64,000 bases of DNA from Siderastrea radians. Taxonomy: Eukaryota > Cnidaria > Anthozoa > Scleractinia > Rhizangiidae. The stretch spans positions 45,347,673 through 45,411,672 of the forward strand of contig OZ024895.1 in assembly GCA_964017195.1 (NCBI GenBank), given 5' to 3'. Both the position numbers and the translations under genes were made by a program. Under the pieces are notes generated by a model that was not told the origin of the DNA, did not search any database, and saw only the letters and a program-made list of their open reading frames with translations. Within the stretch, counting starts at the first letter, position 1, and the number at the start of each line of letters is the position of its first letter. Positions 1 to 11,825 of this stretch are shown here, one piece after another.

Positions 1-476
1 GCCGTTGTTGTTGTACATTTTGCTGTCCAAGATGGACATTTTGCGGAATCTGGTTTTTGCGCTTTTAGCAGCGAGACAAATAAAAGGATACCACGCTACA
101 AAACTGGCAAAATTATCTCCCCAACTCGACGTTTTGTGATGCAAACTTGCATCTTCTTGTTCTTACAACAGAATTATACTTAAACAACTTTTCGTGTTGC
201 TTGACAAATAGATTCCATTTGGCAACGTGACTGATGTTCTTACAACGTTTTGACGCCCTCTGTGCGTTATCAGAGTACACGCGCACGGCCAAATGGAATC
301 TATTTATTCTATGCATTGTTTTGATATCGCACAAAATTAAAATGTTTTTTAAAATCTTCGCAGAGAAGGTCTACGCAGGCAGAACGTTTCAGCTCCTTAT
401 GACATTCGTGCGTCTGTACTTTAAAACACCCTAAGACCAATTAAAACGCGCGTTTTACCCTGTTCATTGTCTAATT

Positions 477-655
477 AAACAACAGAGGTCTTCTGTCGAA
501 GGCACTATCGTGTGATAGGTTGCAGGGAACTTTGATGTTCACAACAAATATTAGCCCGAGAACGTAGTGCGAGGGCTTATTTGAAGTTTGAACATCCAAT
601 TTCCGAGGGAATGTATCACACATAGGGCCTGAGACAGAAGGACTCTGTTGTTTTT
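477..655. mobile_element. Short inverted-repeat element
   Basis: AAACAACAGAGGTCTTCTGTC at the left matches the inverse of GACAGAAGGACTCTGTTGTT at the right, and TGTGATA/TATCACA lies inside. Confidence 0.65.
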
Positions 656-662
656 ATTAATA

Positions 663-795
663 TACAACGCTAAATCTTGAACGAAAATTGCCAAAAACGG
701 GCACTATGTGCTCGTAGGCGCCCGCTGAGGAGAGACACTATCGCGTCATGTGATCGATTTCGACCGATGGGAGCACGCCAAAATTTAGCGTTGTA
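663..795. mobile_element. Short inverted-repeat element
   Basis: TACAACGCTAAAT and ATTTAGCGTTGTA form perfect 13-bp inverted ends around 107 bp of non-coding DNA. Confidence 0.7.
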
Positions 796-1173
796 CTATT
801 ATTTCTGATAGAAACAACCGCCCGAGCAATAGATACAATATTTTTTCACCTAAAACGAACAAATTTTATCGCTGTTTAAGTGCTGCATCGCTTTCGAAGA
901 TTGAGCGTCTTTTCCGCGTATCCGCAACTCGGCAAGTAATAAAAGCTGAAAAGATTTATATGTTTCCTCTCTCTTTGATGTTCCGTTGCTTGAATCGGAA
1001 GTCGCAAAACTTCGTTCACAGCCGACACCGTTACTCGTAGCGAATCGCAAAAATTTGTTCCCACAGGAGAAAAAATCGCCTATTTGGCAAAATAAAACTC
1101 CCGCAAAAATTTCGTGGTACACGGTATGTTTGATGAAGAGTGAAGATTGATAGGTTTACTTTGTTTTACACAG

Positions 1174-4100
1174 TGTCAAGTAATGTACTGCTTCACTGAA
1201 CTGCTGAGAAATTTCCTGGCTGTCGAGTTGCCAAGGCAACAAGAGTTACTTCAGGAGGAGCGATCTAACAGAGCACGTGACCAAACCAGGTGTGTTATCG
1301 AAATGACATTACATAGACCAACTAGCTATATTGCTAAGAGATTAGTAGGAACGATTTCGTAATGTTTAAGTCCCAACAGTGACAAGCATCTAATTTCTCC
1401 TTACAGCATTAAAATGATCAATAATGATCAAATGTCTTGATTTTTAATCGAATTTCTCCCAACTAGTAACATAAGAAATATAAGGAGAATAGTGAGGAGA
1501 ATATGGACGTTAATATTGGGGCTTAAAGGGTTAATCCGGTCGCACAAAAGGTGGAGGTTCGACTCACATTCTTTGCGTTTTCTTCAGTTATCTTCAGTTT
1601 TTCTTTTTCTGTCAGTTCTTTGTCACTTTTTGGATTTTCTGTGTTTGCTTTTTTGCTTTAATGATTACCTTTGCAAGTTCACAAGTGGCTTTGAATGTTT
1701 GCAATGTTTGTCGTTTAAGAGCTCCACTGTATCAAGAGACTATGCCACAGTACCGCGAATACACGTTGTTCATTCAGATGTAGGCTGGAGCCCTGCTATA
1801 AAGCGTGGCGTGGGAGCTGGGTGGAGGAAAGATCTCTTTAGAAATTACAAATTGGCATTTATGTCCCATATGATTTTTTTTATTATTATTATTATTATTA
1901 TTACAGCGTGTCGTTATTTGTTGAAGATGAAGTGGAACCGTTTGATCCGCTCAAGACCGTCTATGATTTTATTCAGTTTGTGGACAGGATTTGCGTTGTT
2001 GCGCTGCAGGTAGGTGAACACAGTGAACTGATAATGCTCGAAGCGAGGAAATTCGTTATAATGAAGGCACATCAAAGGAGGTCAGCGGAGAATCTGATGG
2101 AATGAAAATAAAGCAACGAGCAATTCAAAACTCGACCTTGCCCACCGCTGAAGAAGGAACAAAAACCTTTAACTCGGTTGTTGAGTTTTACCGCTGATTT
2201 AAAAAAATGAGATTGAACGGGCGTTGCGCTTGTAAGTATATCCTCTCAAAATCCTAAAAGTGGCTCTGAGGGGTGCGGTTTTATTTTATTCATTCGTTCG
2301 TTCGTTCTCCTGCTGGGGGAACTTGGCTTTCCTTTTTTTTTTTCAAATATGCTTGTGTCCCTTACTGAAAAATACATCTTTCACATTTCTGTTTGTTTGC
2401 TGGTTAGTTGGTTGGTTGATTGGTTGATTGGTTGATTGGTTGGTTGGTTGGTTGATTGGTTAGTTGGTTCTGGCTGGCTGAATGGCTGTCTGACTCCTTG
2501 ATTGACTGATTATTCATTTGTTGTTTCTATAACAGGTCGAAGAAGATCACGCCCTTTTACAACACTGGGTTTTGAATTTTTTTGAATTGGTGAGTTTAAC
2601 CCCTTAATCTAATCGTTATCTCCTTTCTACTTTTTTATTTCAATTGCAGTACCTGAGATATGAGAATTGAATCCCTGATCATACCAGGAAAGACGACCTT
2701 TGACCTTCAGTTTCTGAACTTTCTTAATCAGCTGGCTAAAACCTTGTTTTCTTTTGCAGGTATCAACTTCTCACCAGAAGTTCTCGCTTCCTTTCGTCCA
2801 GATTCCCTCATCAGGAATTATCTACCGAATGCTGTTTTCAAATAACTCAATGGCCGTCGCAAGATTATGTCAAATAATTGTCAAGTAAGGACTTACACCT
2901 ACCCCTGGACGGGTTTTTGTAGTGTCAGAACTTGATCAACTTAAAGACGATTGTTTTTCTTTGAAATGGAAGAGGTCTGACGCTGGTCGTCAAAAGTAAT
3001 TTTAGTTTTACTTGTTTGAGATAAACGGCTAGTTCTTACTCGGACCACTACTTAATTCAGTTAATCCGTAAAGCCTCAATATCAACATGCTTGTTCTCCT
3101 CACTGTTCTTCGTATATCTCTTATGGTACTAGTTGGGAGAATTTGCTCACACATCAAGACATCTCATCTTAAGTAACCATTCTCATGACTTGATGTTTGA
3201 TCAAGTAATGATACTGTAAGGAGAAAGTAGATGCTTGTCACTATTGGGGCTTAAAGGGCCTTCTGGGCCTCATCAGTGCAGTGCTGATGCTGGAGTTGAG
3301 GTTAGTGGCTATGTAGCCACCTCAGACGATCCCACACATGTGGTACAGTTTACTGATTCATTTATATTTACTTTTTCAGTTACAAGAAAGAGTTTGAATC
3401 TCTGAAAACATCACAAGGACAGTTACAGGTATACTGACGCGCATTTTTTCATCGGTAACTTTTGCCGCAAATCGTTTGTTCGCTTCTCCCCTGACAAAAC
3501 AGGAGATAAACTGATTATATTATAAAACTTTGGCTTTATCAACTGAGTTGATAAGGTAAATTGGCCATCGTAAAGAAATTGAAAGCTGACGTTTCAAGTG
3601 TTAGCCCTTCGTTAGAGCGGGTCAAGGAATCGTGTGATTTATATGGAGAACGGTAGAGCTACGTTATTAGTAGGAACATGGTAACGTTCTAATAAGTGAA
3701 AAATAAGTTCGTTGATACCGTGGGGATTAAGTGTGCCGATTTGAAAAATGAATTTTTGTTCTAGATTTTTACGGCTTTTCGTGTTACCCTGGCGTAGGAA
3801 AAGGCCGCAGATCGTCATGTGTTGGCTAGGATGATCAGGGAGATTGAAGTGTCAGGCGACTGACTTGGATGCATCCCTTGTTTGCTTGTTCATTATTTTA
3901 AGACAACGCAAATTAAATTTCTTTTTTGCCAACAGAGCCCTCCACTGGCATTCCCTGATGGTTTTCAAAGCATACAGAGGTTTAACCAGTACATTCTAGA
4001 CATCTGCGATAGTCTGTGGAGAAACAAAGCTTTTATAGACAGAGATAAATCGTTCTGTTTTAGCATGCCAAGGTTAGTGATGTTAACTGTACTTCGTTAC

Positions 4101-7100
4101 CCTTATAACCTGCAAATATACACAGCTTTGCACTGACTCGTTTCCTGGCCTTAACGCGCTTAGCAACTAAAGCGAGCTCAGATTGGGGCTTGAGTCCGAG
4201 TGCGACAAGGCGAAATCACCCGATGAGGCCGTGACGTGACGTCACATTTGATTTATCGTGAGGGAGAACTGGGTACGAGGCTGAATTATGGGTGCATTCT
4301 TTTGGGACTATTCTGGTTATTCTTATTGTGGTTTAGGAATAACGGAATTTCAATTTCGAAAAGAACGCTCCTTCTGAAAACGGAATACCCATGTGACCTG
4401 AGAACTACTTTGTCTGCACACGCGCGGGTGGCCGCGCAGGATTTCCCGCCAAAAATTCCCCAAAAGAACGCGTATTCTGTCTATTCCGAGCAAACTGTAG
4501 TCCTTTTTGATTCTGTTCATTCTGCTATCGGGAGCACAATGAGCCGAATGATATTCTGTTCATTCCGAAAACGGATTCGCTCCCAACAGAACACAAATAC
4601 CGTCTATTCCGAGTATTCCTATTCCGGAATAGTCCCAAAAGAACGCGCCCTTTAAGTACAGTTAGGCCCGCACTTCTTTCGAACTTACAGGGTTTCAAAA
4701 GTACTTTCAAACTTACAAATGACTTTCAAAAACAGCACAAAAGTTTAGAGTTTTCCGGTCTAAATTATCCCAAGAGTATTCTCTCGCTCTTAGCGGATTC
4801 AACCACATGATGACGACACATTTTCCGGAATGACGTTCACATGGCAAGTGTTTTTTTTAAGTCGTTTTTTCCTTTTCCAAGATAACATTATCATTTTTTA
4901 GACATGCAGTGTCATAAATACCATAAAACATAAAGACAGCTATCTCGTGCATCTATAACCTGTCTTTAGTTATATGATCAAACAGTTTGCTTCCTCACAG
5001 TTTACGTTCTTGTTTTCTTTTCCAGCTCGGTAACTGACTCACTCACTGTCCGTCATATGAATGAGTTGTTCTCAATCCACCATCATGTATCTTTGGTCGG
5101 GGAAGCCTGGAGATTTCTTCATCAGGTTAGCCTGGCGATGCGTTACCCAACTCGCCTTCTTTCTATCTTATTTAATTTTATTATTTTGTTTTCCTCAAAA
5201 ATCACAAGAATTTTTTTACCATCTATCACTTGGTCTCCTGTTCACTGGGCACTGGAACTTAAATAAAACAAAATTTGGGAGGGGCCTATCCCGGGATCCT
5301 CAAATCTTTCTGTCTCTTTGATTTGAGCTGCTATCGTATATTTAGATGGGTGTACTCCCGTAGTAGTTTGCACTGACTTATGCTGGGACTGCGAAGGTGC
5401 AGTGAGGGTGGGAGATGCAAGTGCAGTCAATGAAATAAAATTAAACGAATAAGCGGTCTACACTCAGCGAAAATAGCACGGGTCCTGAACAGATCGTAAC
5501 GCAGGAGTGAAGACCAGCAAACTGTTTGCTGTGAGGCTGTTAGTATGAATGTGACTTATTTCTGTGTTTTTATCTGTAGACTCAACCGGAAGGAATGAAG
5601 CTCACCCCAAGCTTAATCAAGGTAAATCTGCAACTTAGTCACACAAAAGAGCTGTTTTATAATGAATACTGTAAACCTGAAACCAAAGCTTCCACTGAAC
5701 TAATCAAAAACGCAAAGGAAATGGGTGTTACATCTTACCACCACGGAAAAGTAAGGCGAACTTGTAAATGCTAGGTCGCAATAGCCTAAGTAGCCGATCT
5801 CCTATACAACGAAAATCACGAACATTCAAAGCCACTTGGTACTTGCACAGAAAACTACAAATAAAAATGAAATGAAACAAAAACAAACACAGACAAACCG
5901 GGCCACACAATTCAGTGTTCTCCTTATCAGGCGGTAACCGGTAAAATTTACCGCTTGCAGCACCGTTTGTTACCGGTTAGAACCGCATACCAAGACCTGG
6001 ATTAGAAACATCCAACAGTCTTGGATCGTGAAAAGGCTTATTATCGGATTGAATTATGAAAAGATTTACGTCAGTCGTACTACGTACCACGTACGTCTTG
6101 TCTTAGTAACTCTTCTCATTGTCCATGGCCGTACAATATTAGACAAAGTCTTATCATCTCTACATTTCTACGTTAATTAGATAATAGTCTCATCTTCTCA
6201 ACCGGCTTTCTCCGCACGTTTCAACCTTCGCAAGACGTTAGTCGTATCTTTTTAACGTTTTTTCCGTGTGCTAGTACATTCCTAAGGTACTAGTCTTCTT
6301 GACATTTTCCGTGTGATAGTATGTTCGTCAGTGTTGGTCTTATCTTCCCGACTGTCTACATTTCTCTGTACGTTAGAGCATTCGAAAAATATCATGCATC
6401 GTTATCTTCTCGACGTTTGTCCGTGTTAGTATATTCGTAATTAAGATTTTGTTAGTTGTATCTCCTTGACATTTCTGCGTACGTTTGCCTTGCCGTACGT
6501 AAGATATTAGTGTTATCCTCTCGACGTTTATCCGCACTTTGGTTTGTTCAGCTTTGTTCGTAAGGTGCTGTTAGTATTGTCTTCTCTTCGAAGTTCTTCG
6601 TTTGTGCCTTTGTAAAAAGTTTCGGTCTTATTTTCCAGGCGTTTCTTCGTACGTTTTTTAGGTTGCTGTAAGCTTTTTCTTCTCGGCGTTTATCCGTACG
6701 TTAGTCCATTCCTTGTAACAGGAATCGCAAACGACAAGCGTTTTGATGGGTTTTCGAGACGTCTTTGAGCTTACTGTCAGAAGCAACATTCCGGGTCTCA
6801 TGACGACACTTCCACTCCGGGGTAGAAAAGGATTTTCAACAGAGCTGCTTTACCGGTCTAAAAAACTGACTTACCTGTCACCCTGAACACTAGGACACTA
6901 GGGAGAACACTGCACATGCAACAGCCAGGCTTAGTGCTCCACTAAGATTTAGCTCTAAGTAGATTTTTACGTTCTTTTCTTCATCCGGTCTATTCATCAT
7001 TTTAATTCATTTCATCTGTTTCGCAGGGTCGTTCAAGACGAGCCTACTTGGAATACTTGAAGCAGAGAAATCTCGACGGTATCCTTGTATTCTTGGATAC

Positions 7101-7122
7101 TTTCATCAGACCTCGTTCGTGA
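1174..7122 (+). CDS. Probable CENP-I/Mis6-like kinetochore protein, 3' exons only
   Basis: Nine exons join with GT-AG borders and matching phases: 1174-1289, 1907-2009, 2536-2589, 2760-2884, 3380-3428, 3936-4072, 5026-5125, 5580-5621 and 7027-7122 (TGA). They give 273 residues of a protein whose 5' part lies outside the window or in unrecognised exons before 1174. The chain looks helical and has no transmembrane segment. Stretches such as NYKKEFESLK and LDICDSLWRNKAF, and the IRPRS end, resemble as I remember it the C-terminal half of CENP-I/Mis6. CENP-I is an inner-kinetochore (CCAN) subunit that helps load CENP-A chromatin in the nucleus. The exon chain is seen directly; the family name is recognition from memory and may be wrong (another HEAT-like protein is possible). 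It converges on the thioredoxin-domain gene downstream. Intron 8 carries a 1-kb hAT-like element. Confidence 0.5.
1361..1534. mobile_element. TTAA-type MITE family, copy 1
   Basis: Left end GTTTAAGTCCCAACAGTGAC and right end GGGGCTTAAAGGGTTAA, inner AAGGAGAATAGTGAGGAGAA. It lies in the first visible intron of the CENP-I-like gene. Confidence 0.7.
3060..3259. mobile_element. TTAA-type MITE family, copy 2
   Basis: Shares TGTTCTCCTCACTGTTCTTC, TGGTACTAGTTGGGAGAA and the end TTGGGGCTTAAAGGG with the other copies. Intron of the CENP-I-like gene. Confidence 0.7.
3540..3650. repeat. Hairpin repeat, copy 1
   Basis: GTAAATTGGCCATCGTAAAG followed by GACGTTTCAAGTGTTAGCCCT. Related copies at 13785, 38785 and 59220 carry TTGGCCACCGTAAA and its inverse. 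The minus strand holds a decayed CTAACGA-A-GGGC..GAAACGTC arrangement like a hammerhead core. Confidence 0.5.
4290..4650. mobile_element. Inverted-repeat element in an intron of the CENP-I-like gene
   Basis: GGGTGCATTCTTTTGGGACT at the left and its imperfect inverse AGTCCCAAAAGAACGCGCCC at the right. The open frame across it (4236-4655) is not a gene. Confidence 0.7.
5913..6912. mobile_element. hAT-like nonautonomous element, 1 kb
   Basis: CAGTGTTCTCC at the left and GGAGAACACTG at the right are perfect 11-bp inverted ends of hAT type, enclosing 1000 bp without coding capacity; the inside repeats ACCGGTAAAATTTACCG. I could not find matching 8-bp target copies. Located in the last intron of the CENP-I-like gene. 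Confidence 0.65.
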
Positions 7123-8049
7123 AATCGATATGGGATCGTAGTGGCTCGGACACACAGGGTACAACCCACCAAAGGTGGTTGATGGCTGTAAAATATTTTA
7201 CCTCTTACACCTGGAAATGCCTCCAAGGGCGACTGTAGTGAGCCTGGAGGCGAATTTACTCAATTTGACGACATTAAGTCTTTCATAGACACTAAAATAG
7301 GAACTTTTGTGTCCTTGGCAAGAAGCAAAAATAACGCCCACAAAGGAAGTATTCAACCGATAGTTGCCGCCCTTGGGCTTTGAACGCGTGTGTACTTAAA
7401 TCTATTATAACTTAAGTGAAACTACGCACACTAATTCGGTGCATGCAACGTTTCCTAAATAGACGCTTACAACTGTCTTAAATTCAAAACCAAGTTTATC
7501 ACAAACTGGCCAGTCAAAGGGAATGTGGGTACTTAATAATCAATTAGAATGGAAAGCAAAACATACGAACGGCACTAAACGCGGGAAAGCGCGCGCACGC
7601 CATGTCAAGACAACAATTATCCCACCCCACCCCATCCCCCAAAAACATGCTGTTATTTTCAACCGCTAGACCAACCTATTTTACTTTTTAGCAATTTCAA
7701 CCCTTAGCAGAATTTAAGGGGACATCGTCCCGCCAAAATATCGAAGTTTCGCTAAGTTTCTTTTAGTGCTAAATGCCACCAAACTGAAATACAACCAAAT
7801 TGTAACAAAAGTGCCAAAAGAAATATATGGAGATCTCTGAGGGAAACATGCGTGTTAATATTGATATTGGGGCTATAAGGTTTAATTACTTTTGATGGTG
7901 AGACGGCCAGTTGAGAGCCTCATGACAGCTGAAAAAGAAAACGAAAACATTTTGTTCAATGTATCCTTTACAAGCACATGCATATATACGTGAGAAAATG
8001 CCATGGTTCAGTTGTCATTAAATTCAGAACCTATTCTCTGTTAAGATCA
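7123..8049. other. Convergent intergenic interval
   Basis: The space between the CENP-I-like stop and the thioredoxin-domain stop; it should hold both 3' UTRs. A decayed end of the TTAA-type MITE (GGGGCTATAAGGTTTAA) is at about 7868. Nothing else stands out. Confidence 0.5.
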
Positions 8050-10757
8050 CTACAGTTCGTCTCTCTCGTAATGCAAGACCTGGAACTGTTTCAGGATATT
8101 TTTCCGTTTTTCAAGTTCGTCTGCCTTGTTAGCGTGTACCGGGCCGGTGATTATGCGTTCTAATCGATCAATTTCCTCCTTGATTATTCCAGCACCGTGC
8201 TGCGTTATTCGAATCATAACAGACAAATAGAAATGGGCTTCAGTCTGGTACTTGTGAGCAAGAGCCTTGCTCTTAGCTGTTATTAATATTTCGTCGCGTT
8301 TGTTGAATTCTTTCATAAACTGAACGGCAAGATCGTTGAAGTCATCAAGGAGACCCGCCTGCAAAACAAACGAATAAATAGTATTCCTCTTTTATTCGCA
8401 TTGTGCGAGAATGGAACAGCTTACCTAGAACCGTCACAGAAGCTGAAAATCTTAACCAATTTAAGACATGACTAAACCATTCCTCAACATATAAATTACC
8501 TTGCACATTCTTAATGTAAAGTTTATAAATCTATATATAGTTATTTTACTACGGGATCTTTTTATTTTTATTTGTAGGGAAACGTTATAGGTTTAACTTC
8601 ATGTTTTCCTTTTCAAGATGTATTTTATATCAACATGTGAATATTTTTTCTATCTTGAATAAGCATTATACGTTATGTTAATCCTTTAAGCCCTGATATC
8701 AGCTTGCATATTCTCCACATTGTTCTCCATACAATTCCTTTGGTACTGTGAGGAGAATTTGTTTAACAATCAATACCTTTAATACTTGGTGATTATTTCC
8801 TTTATTCTCATGACCTTCATGCTTGATTAAGCAGCGTTATTTTAGGGAGAATTTAGATGCTGGTCACTCCTAGGCGTCAAAGGGTTAATATTTAGCGTCA
8901 GTGATCAGTAGATCACTTTTTTTGCGTCACTGAGAATGAAATCACAGTCTCCACTCAAAAAGAAGTTGGGACACCTGTGACTCACCTTTTCATTAAGTCT
9001 TCCTCGCAAGATCCTCTGTGTACCACATAAAGCATTCATAAAAGACGTCATATTTTTCTCACTGTAGCTCTCTTGATTTGTACCAGGCTGATATATCACG
9101 CCATCTTTGTTGTGCTGCGAGTAGACTTTAAACGTTGGGTAATGCGGAATGTTTTGCTCGATGCAGATCTGTGGGTCCGTATCACAGTTAAGCCGGCCAA
9201 TGAGACATGTAGGCTCGTTTTTGAATGTCACCCCTACATTATGCAGTGTACTCTGTAAACTGTTGCACAGATCGCAGTTGCCGTTGAAGTAAAGGACCAT
9301 GATGCTTCGTGCTCTGTCTTTTACGATGCGTTCAAAGTTTGAAGAAGTCAGATCGATGACCGGTGTCAGGAAAATCCCCACGTTGAGGCGAAGAAAGGCT
9401 TTTGTGTGGATAAAGCGGATCAAGTCCTCAGGAAGAGTACTGCCTTTGTAACTGAAATCAAAACATTTTTGAAGCGCGTTACTTAGGCTACTATTTGTGT
9501 GTGCGTGTGCGTGTGAAATAATACTTAACACCAATCAAATGAAACCTTTTGCGCATTATTTTGCTTAGTCGTGTTCATCATCCGCACAAGGAGTTATAAC
9601 TTTTTGATCGGTAGACTCATAGTGACCCCTCAAATGAAAGCTACTGAGCAGTACTTTCTTGTGGAGTAGCCTACGTAGGAAGCGTTGCCGCAGGTTTTTC
9701 TGCCTGTGCGAGGCATTTTTCGCTTTTTGGCGGCGCAAAAATTGGGGCGAGCCCAATATTGATGGAAGGAGAGGGGAGGGGGAGCGCTCGCCCCAATTTT
9801 CGCGCGTTCAAAAAGCTAAAACTGCTTCAAACCTGCGGAAGCCCTACGGAAACGCTTGCTACGCAGGCTGCCTGTCGAGCTTTTATTATGCTGTACAAGG
9901 TGGTTCTAACGTTTGAGTCCGCGGATGAAATCCTAAAATGTGACCATTCAAATGAAAGCAACTGAGCAGTACTTTCCTGTGGTGCTGTTTATTATGCTGT
10001 ACAAGGTGGTTCTAACTTTTGAGTGTGGATGAAATCCTAAAGTGTGACCATTCGAATGAAAGCTACTGAGCAGTACTTTCCTGTGGTGCTGTTTATTATG
10101 CTATACAAGATTGTTCCATCTCTTGAGTCGGTGGATGACATTCTAAAGTGTGACCCAGTGCAAGATACTAATCTGTTCAGTACTTTTCTGTGTGCTTTTA
10201 ATTATGATGTAGAAGGTGATTCGGCCTTTTGATACTGTGGATGAAAACTTCAATTGTGACTATTGAGATAAAAACTGCTGAGTAGTGTACTTTTCTGTGG
10301 TACTGTTCATGATTGTGCTCTTCAATTTGGTACCAACGTTTCAGACTCTAGATGAAATCCTATAGTGACCTTTCAAATGAAAGCTATTGTGCAGTACTTT
10401 TCGACGGCAAAGCAATAACAATACTACTTACGTTTCCTCTGTGACGCTCCCTTTAATGAAGTAACGGAACGCTGGATATTCATCAATCCAGTACTTCGTT
10501 CCCAGCTTTATTTCCTCGTAGGCATTAACCTTCGCAATAACCACGTCATCTCGCTCAGAAAACGCGTCTCCTACTTCCTCAAAGCGTTCAAGAATTTTCA
10601 CGCACCGTTCATGCCACGCCGCGTAGAAAAACACAAAAACGAATCTCTCACCGTCGACGTATTTTTCAAAGTTGTTCAGAGTGAGTTCAACTACGTGCAA
10701 TCCGTGCGCACTGAAAGCCAAGTTTACGATGAACGCAAGGAGAGAATATGCTCGCAT
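8050..10757 (-). CDS. ER thioredoxin-domain protein, PDI-D/ERp29C type, ending in RDEL
   Basis: Three exons read leftwards: 10757-10432, 9451-8986 and 8358-8050, phases 2 and 0, giving 366 residues. Residues 1-20 look like a signal peptide. A first thioredoxin fold follows (about 21-115) whose active-site position reads W-H-E-R-C (48-52), so the first cysteine of the usual CGHC is lost. The cis-Pro loop EYPAF is present. A second thioredoxin fold (about 140-245) has CDLC at 168-171. Residues 265-366 match the helical ERp29 C-terminal domain, and the protein ends RDEL, a KDEL-type ER retrieval signal. The order (two thioredoxin folds plus ERp29C) matches the PDI-D class of disulfide isomerases in the ER lumen. 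With one degenerate site it is probably a specialised isomerase or chaperone; activity is inferred. Intron 1 holds 106-bp satellite units. Divergent from the LITAF gene. Confidence 0.85.
8678..8887. mobile_element. TTAA-type MITE family, copy 3
   Basis: TTAATCCTTTAAGCCCTGAT at the left and GCGTCAAAGGGTTAA at the right. Lies in intron 2 of the thioredoxin-domain gene. Confidence 0.75.
9600..10420. repeat. 106-bp satellite units, intron 1 of the thioredoxin-domain gene
   Basis: About six units, spacing 103-106 bp in the clearest part (9939, 10042, 10148), with words GTGTGACCATTCAAATGAAA, GCTACTGAGCAGTACTTTCC and TTTATTATGCTGTACAAGGT. The first unit is split by an inverted-repeat insertion at about 9666-9876. 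Confidence 0.85.
9666..9876. mobile_element. MITE inside a satellite unit
   Basis: GCCTACGTAGGAAGCGTTGC at the left and an inverse ending GAAACGCTTGCTACGCAGGC at the right, with TTGGGGCGAG / CTCGCCCCAA inside. A related fragment is at 45276-45395. Confidence 0.6.
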
Positions 10758-11825
10758 TTTGTTGCTGATGATGTTGAGTTCTGATGATGTGCTGATAGCA
10801 AACGTTTATGTTGTCTCTGCAACGATAGCTCTAAAACAGGTGCCTTTTTCTCTTGGCAAAATTGCGTCCACTAATACAAAGTCATCGTTGGTTTCACCCA
10901 AATTATGACAAGAATCAAGACTGAGTAATCTGGTGCTTTGTCATAGAATCTATGAGTCACAGAGATTACGTGTAATTCTCAGAATGAGAATTAACTATCC
11001 ACTAGAAAGAGCACATGTGTTCTCTCGCCGATAATTAATTCATTATAATGCAGCAAACAACTACAGCTAAATAAACATAAGAAACAGTCTAGGGCAATAG
11101 TGATTTGGAGAAGTCAGTTTTTGCTACACAGAGGTTCCTAAACTAAATTAAATGAAAACTATAAAATTTCTCTCCTTGCCTTGATATTTGATTGTCTTTG
11201 CATTTTGATTTTTTTTAAACACATTTTTGTTTGGTAGGATTTAAAAAAGGAAGATTAGAAGCCAGTTGCAACTTCTCCCAGAGAATCAAACTTTTTCCTC
11301 TCAGACTTATTATAAAATCAGGATCTTCTTAGTTGTTACCAACCATTTCTTCTATCTCTATTTTGAAAATGTTTTAATGTATCAAAAAAGAGTATGTACC
11401 CTTGTTGATGATCTTCTTTACTCTCATAACTGTCGGCTTGACAGTTAAGTTCAGTTTGTTAGGAGAAATAGGATGTTCATCGACATTCTAAAGAATAAAA
11501 CTAAGAAATCTTTAGAAATCGGCGATTTTGAAAAGCTTGAAGATATATTTTGATATGTTGAAACAAATAACGAATTTTTGCAGTAAAATTTATCCTTGTT
11601 TCGTGAAACGTTATAGGCTCCTCGCATATTATGGACCTGAAATTGATCGGGAACTCATAAACATTCATTCTTGTTCCAGCTGTGTTGATTCACCAGTCTG
11701 CATAAAAAGAATGCTTAATTTCCCGAATTATTTAGAAGTAACGTCATTTTAGAATTCTGAAATTCGAATGATCATCCCAAACAAAATCGCACGAATTCAG
11801 TCGCGGATTTTGATTTAGACCGGAA

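Larger units (their letters stand above)
1..1173. other. Left edge of window, no gene assigned
   Basis: Apart from two small inverted-repeat elements and an inverted pair around 208 and 288 (AAATAGATTCCATTTGG and its inverse), I see no exon. Earlier exons of the CENP-I-like gene may lie here unrecognised. Confidence 0.4.

Noticed and set aside
1492..2013. 173-codon open frame on the plus strand
   Set aside because: It crosses a MITE and an intron and reads exon 1907-2009 in the wrong frame; the right frame joins neighbouring exons in phase.
4236..4655. 139-codon open frame
   Set aside because: It coincides with the inverted-repeat element at 4290-4650 in an intron; no family features.
8905..9534. 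Single-exon start for the second thioredoxin domain
   Set aside because: The first 27 or so codons of this frame (through FDF) are intronic; the acceptor TTTCAG at 9457-9452 joins exon 1 in phase and restores a signal peptide and first domain.
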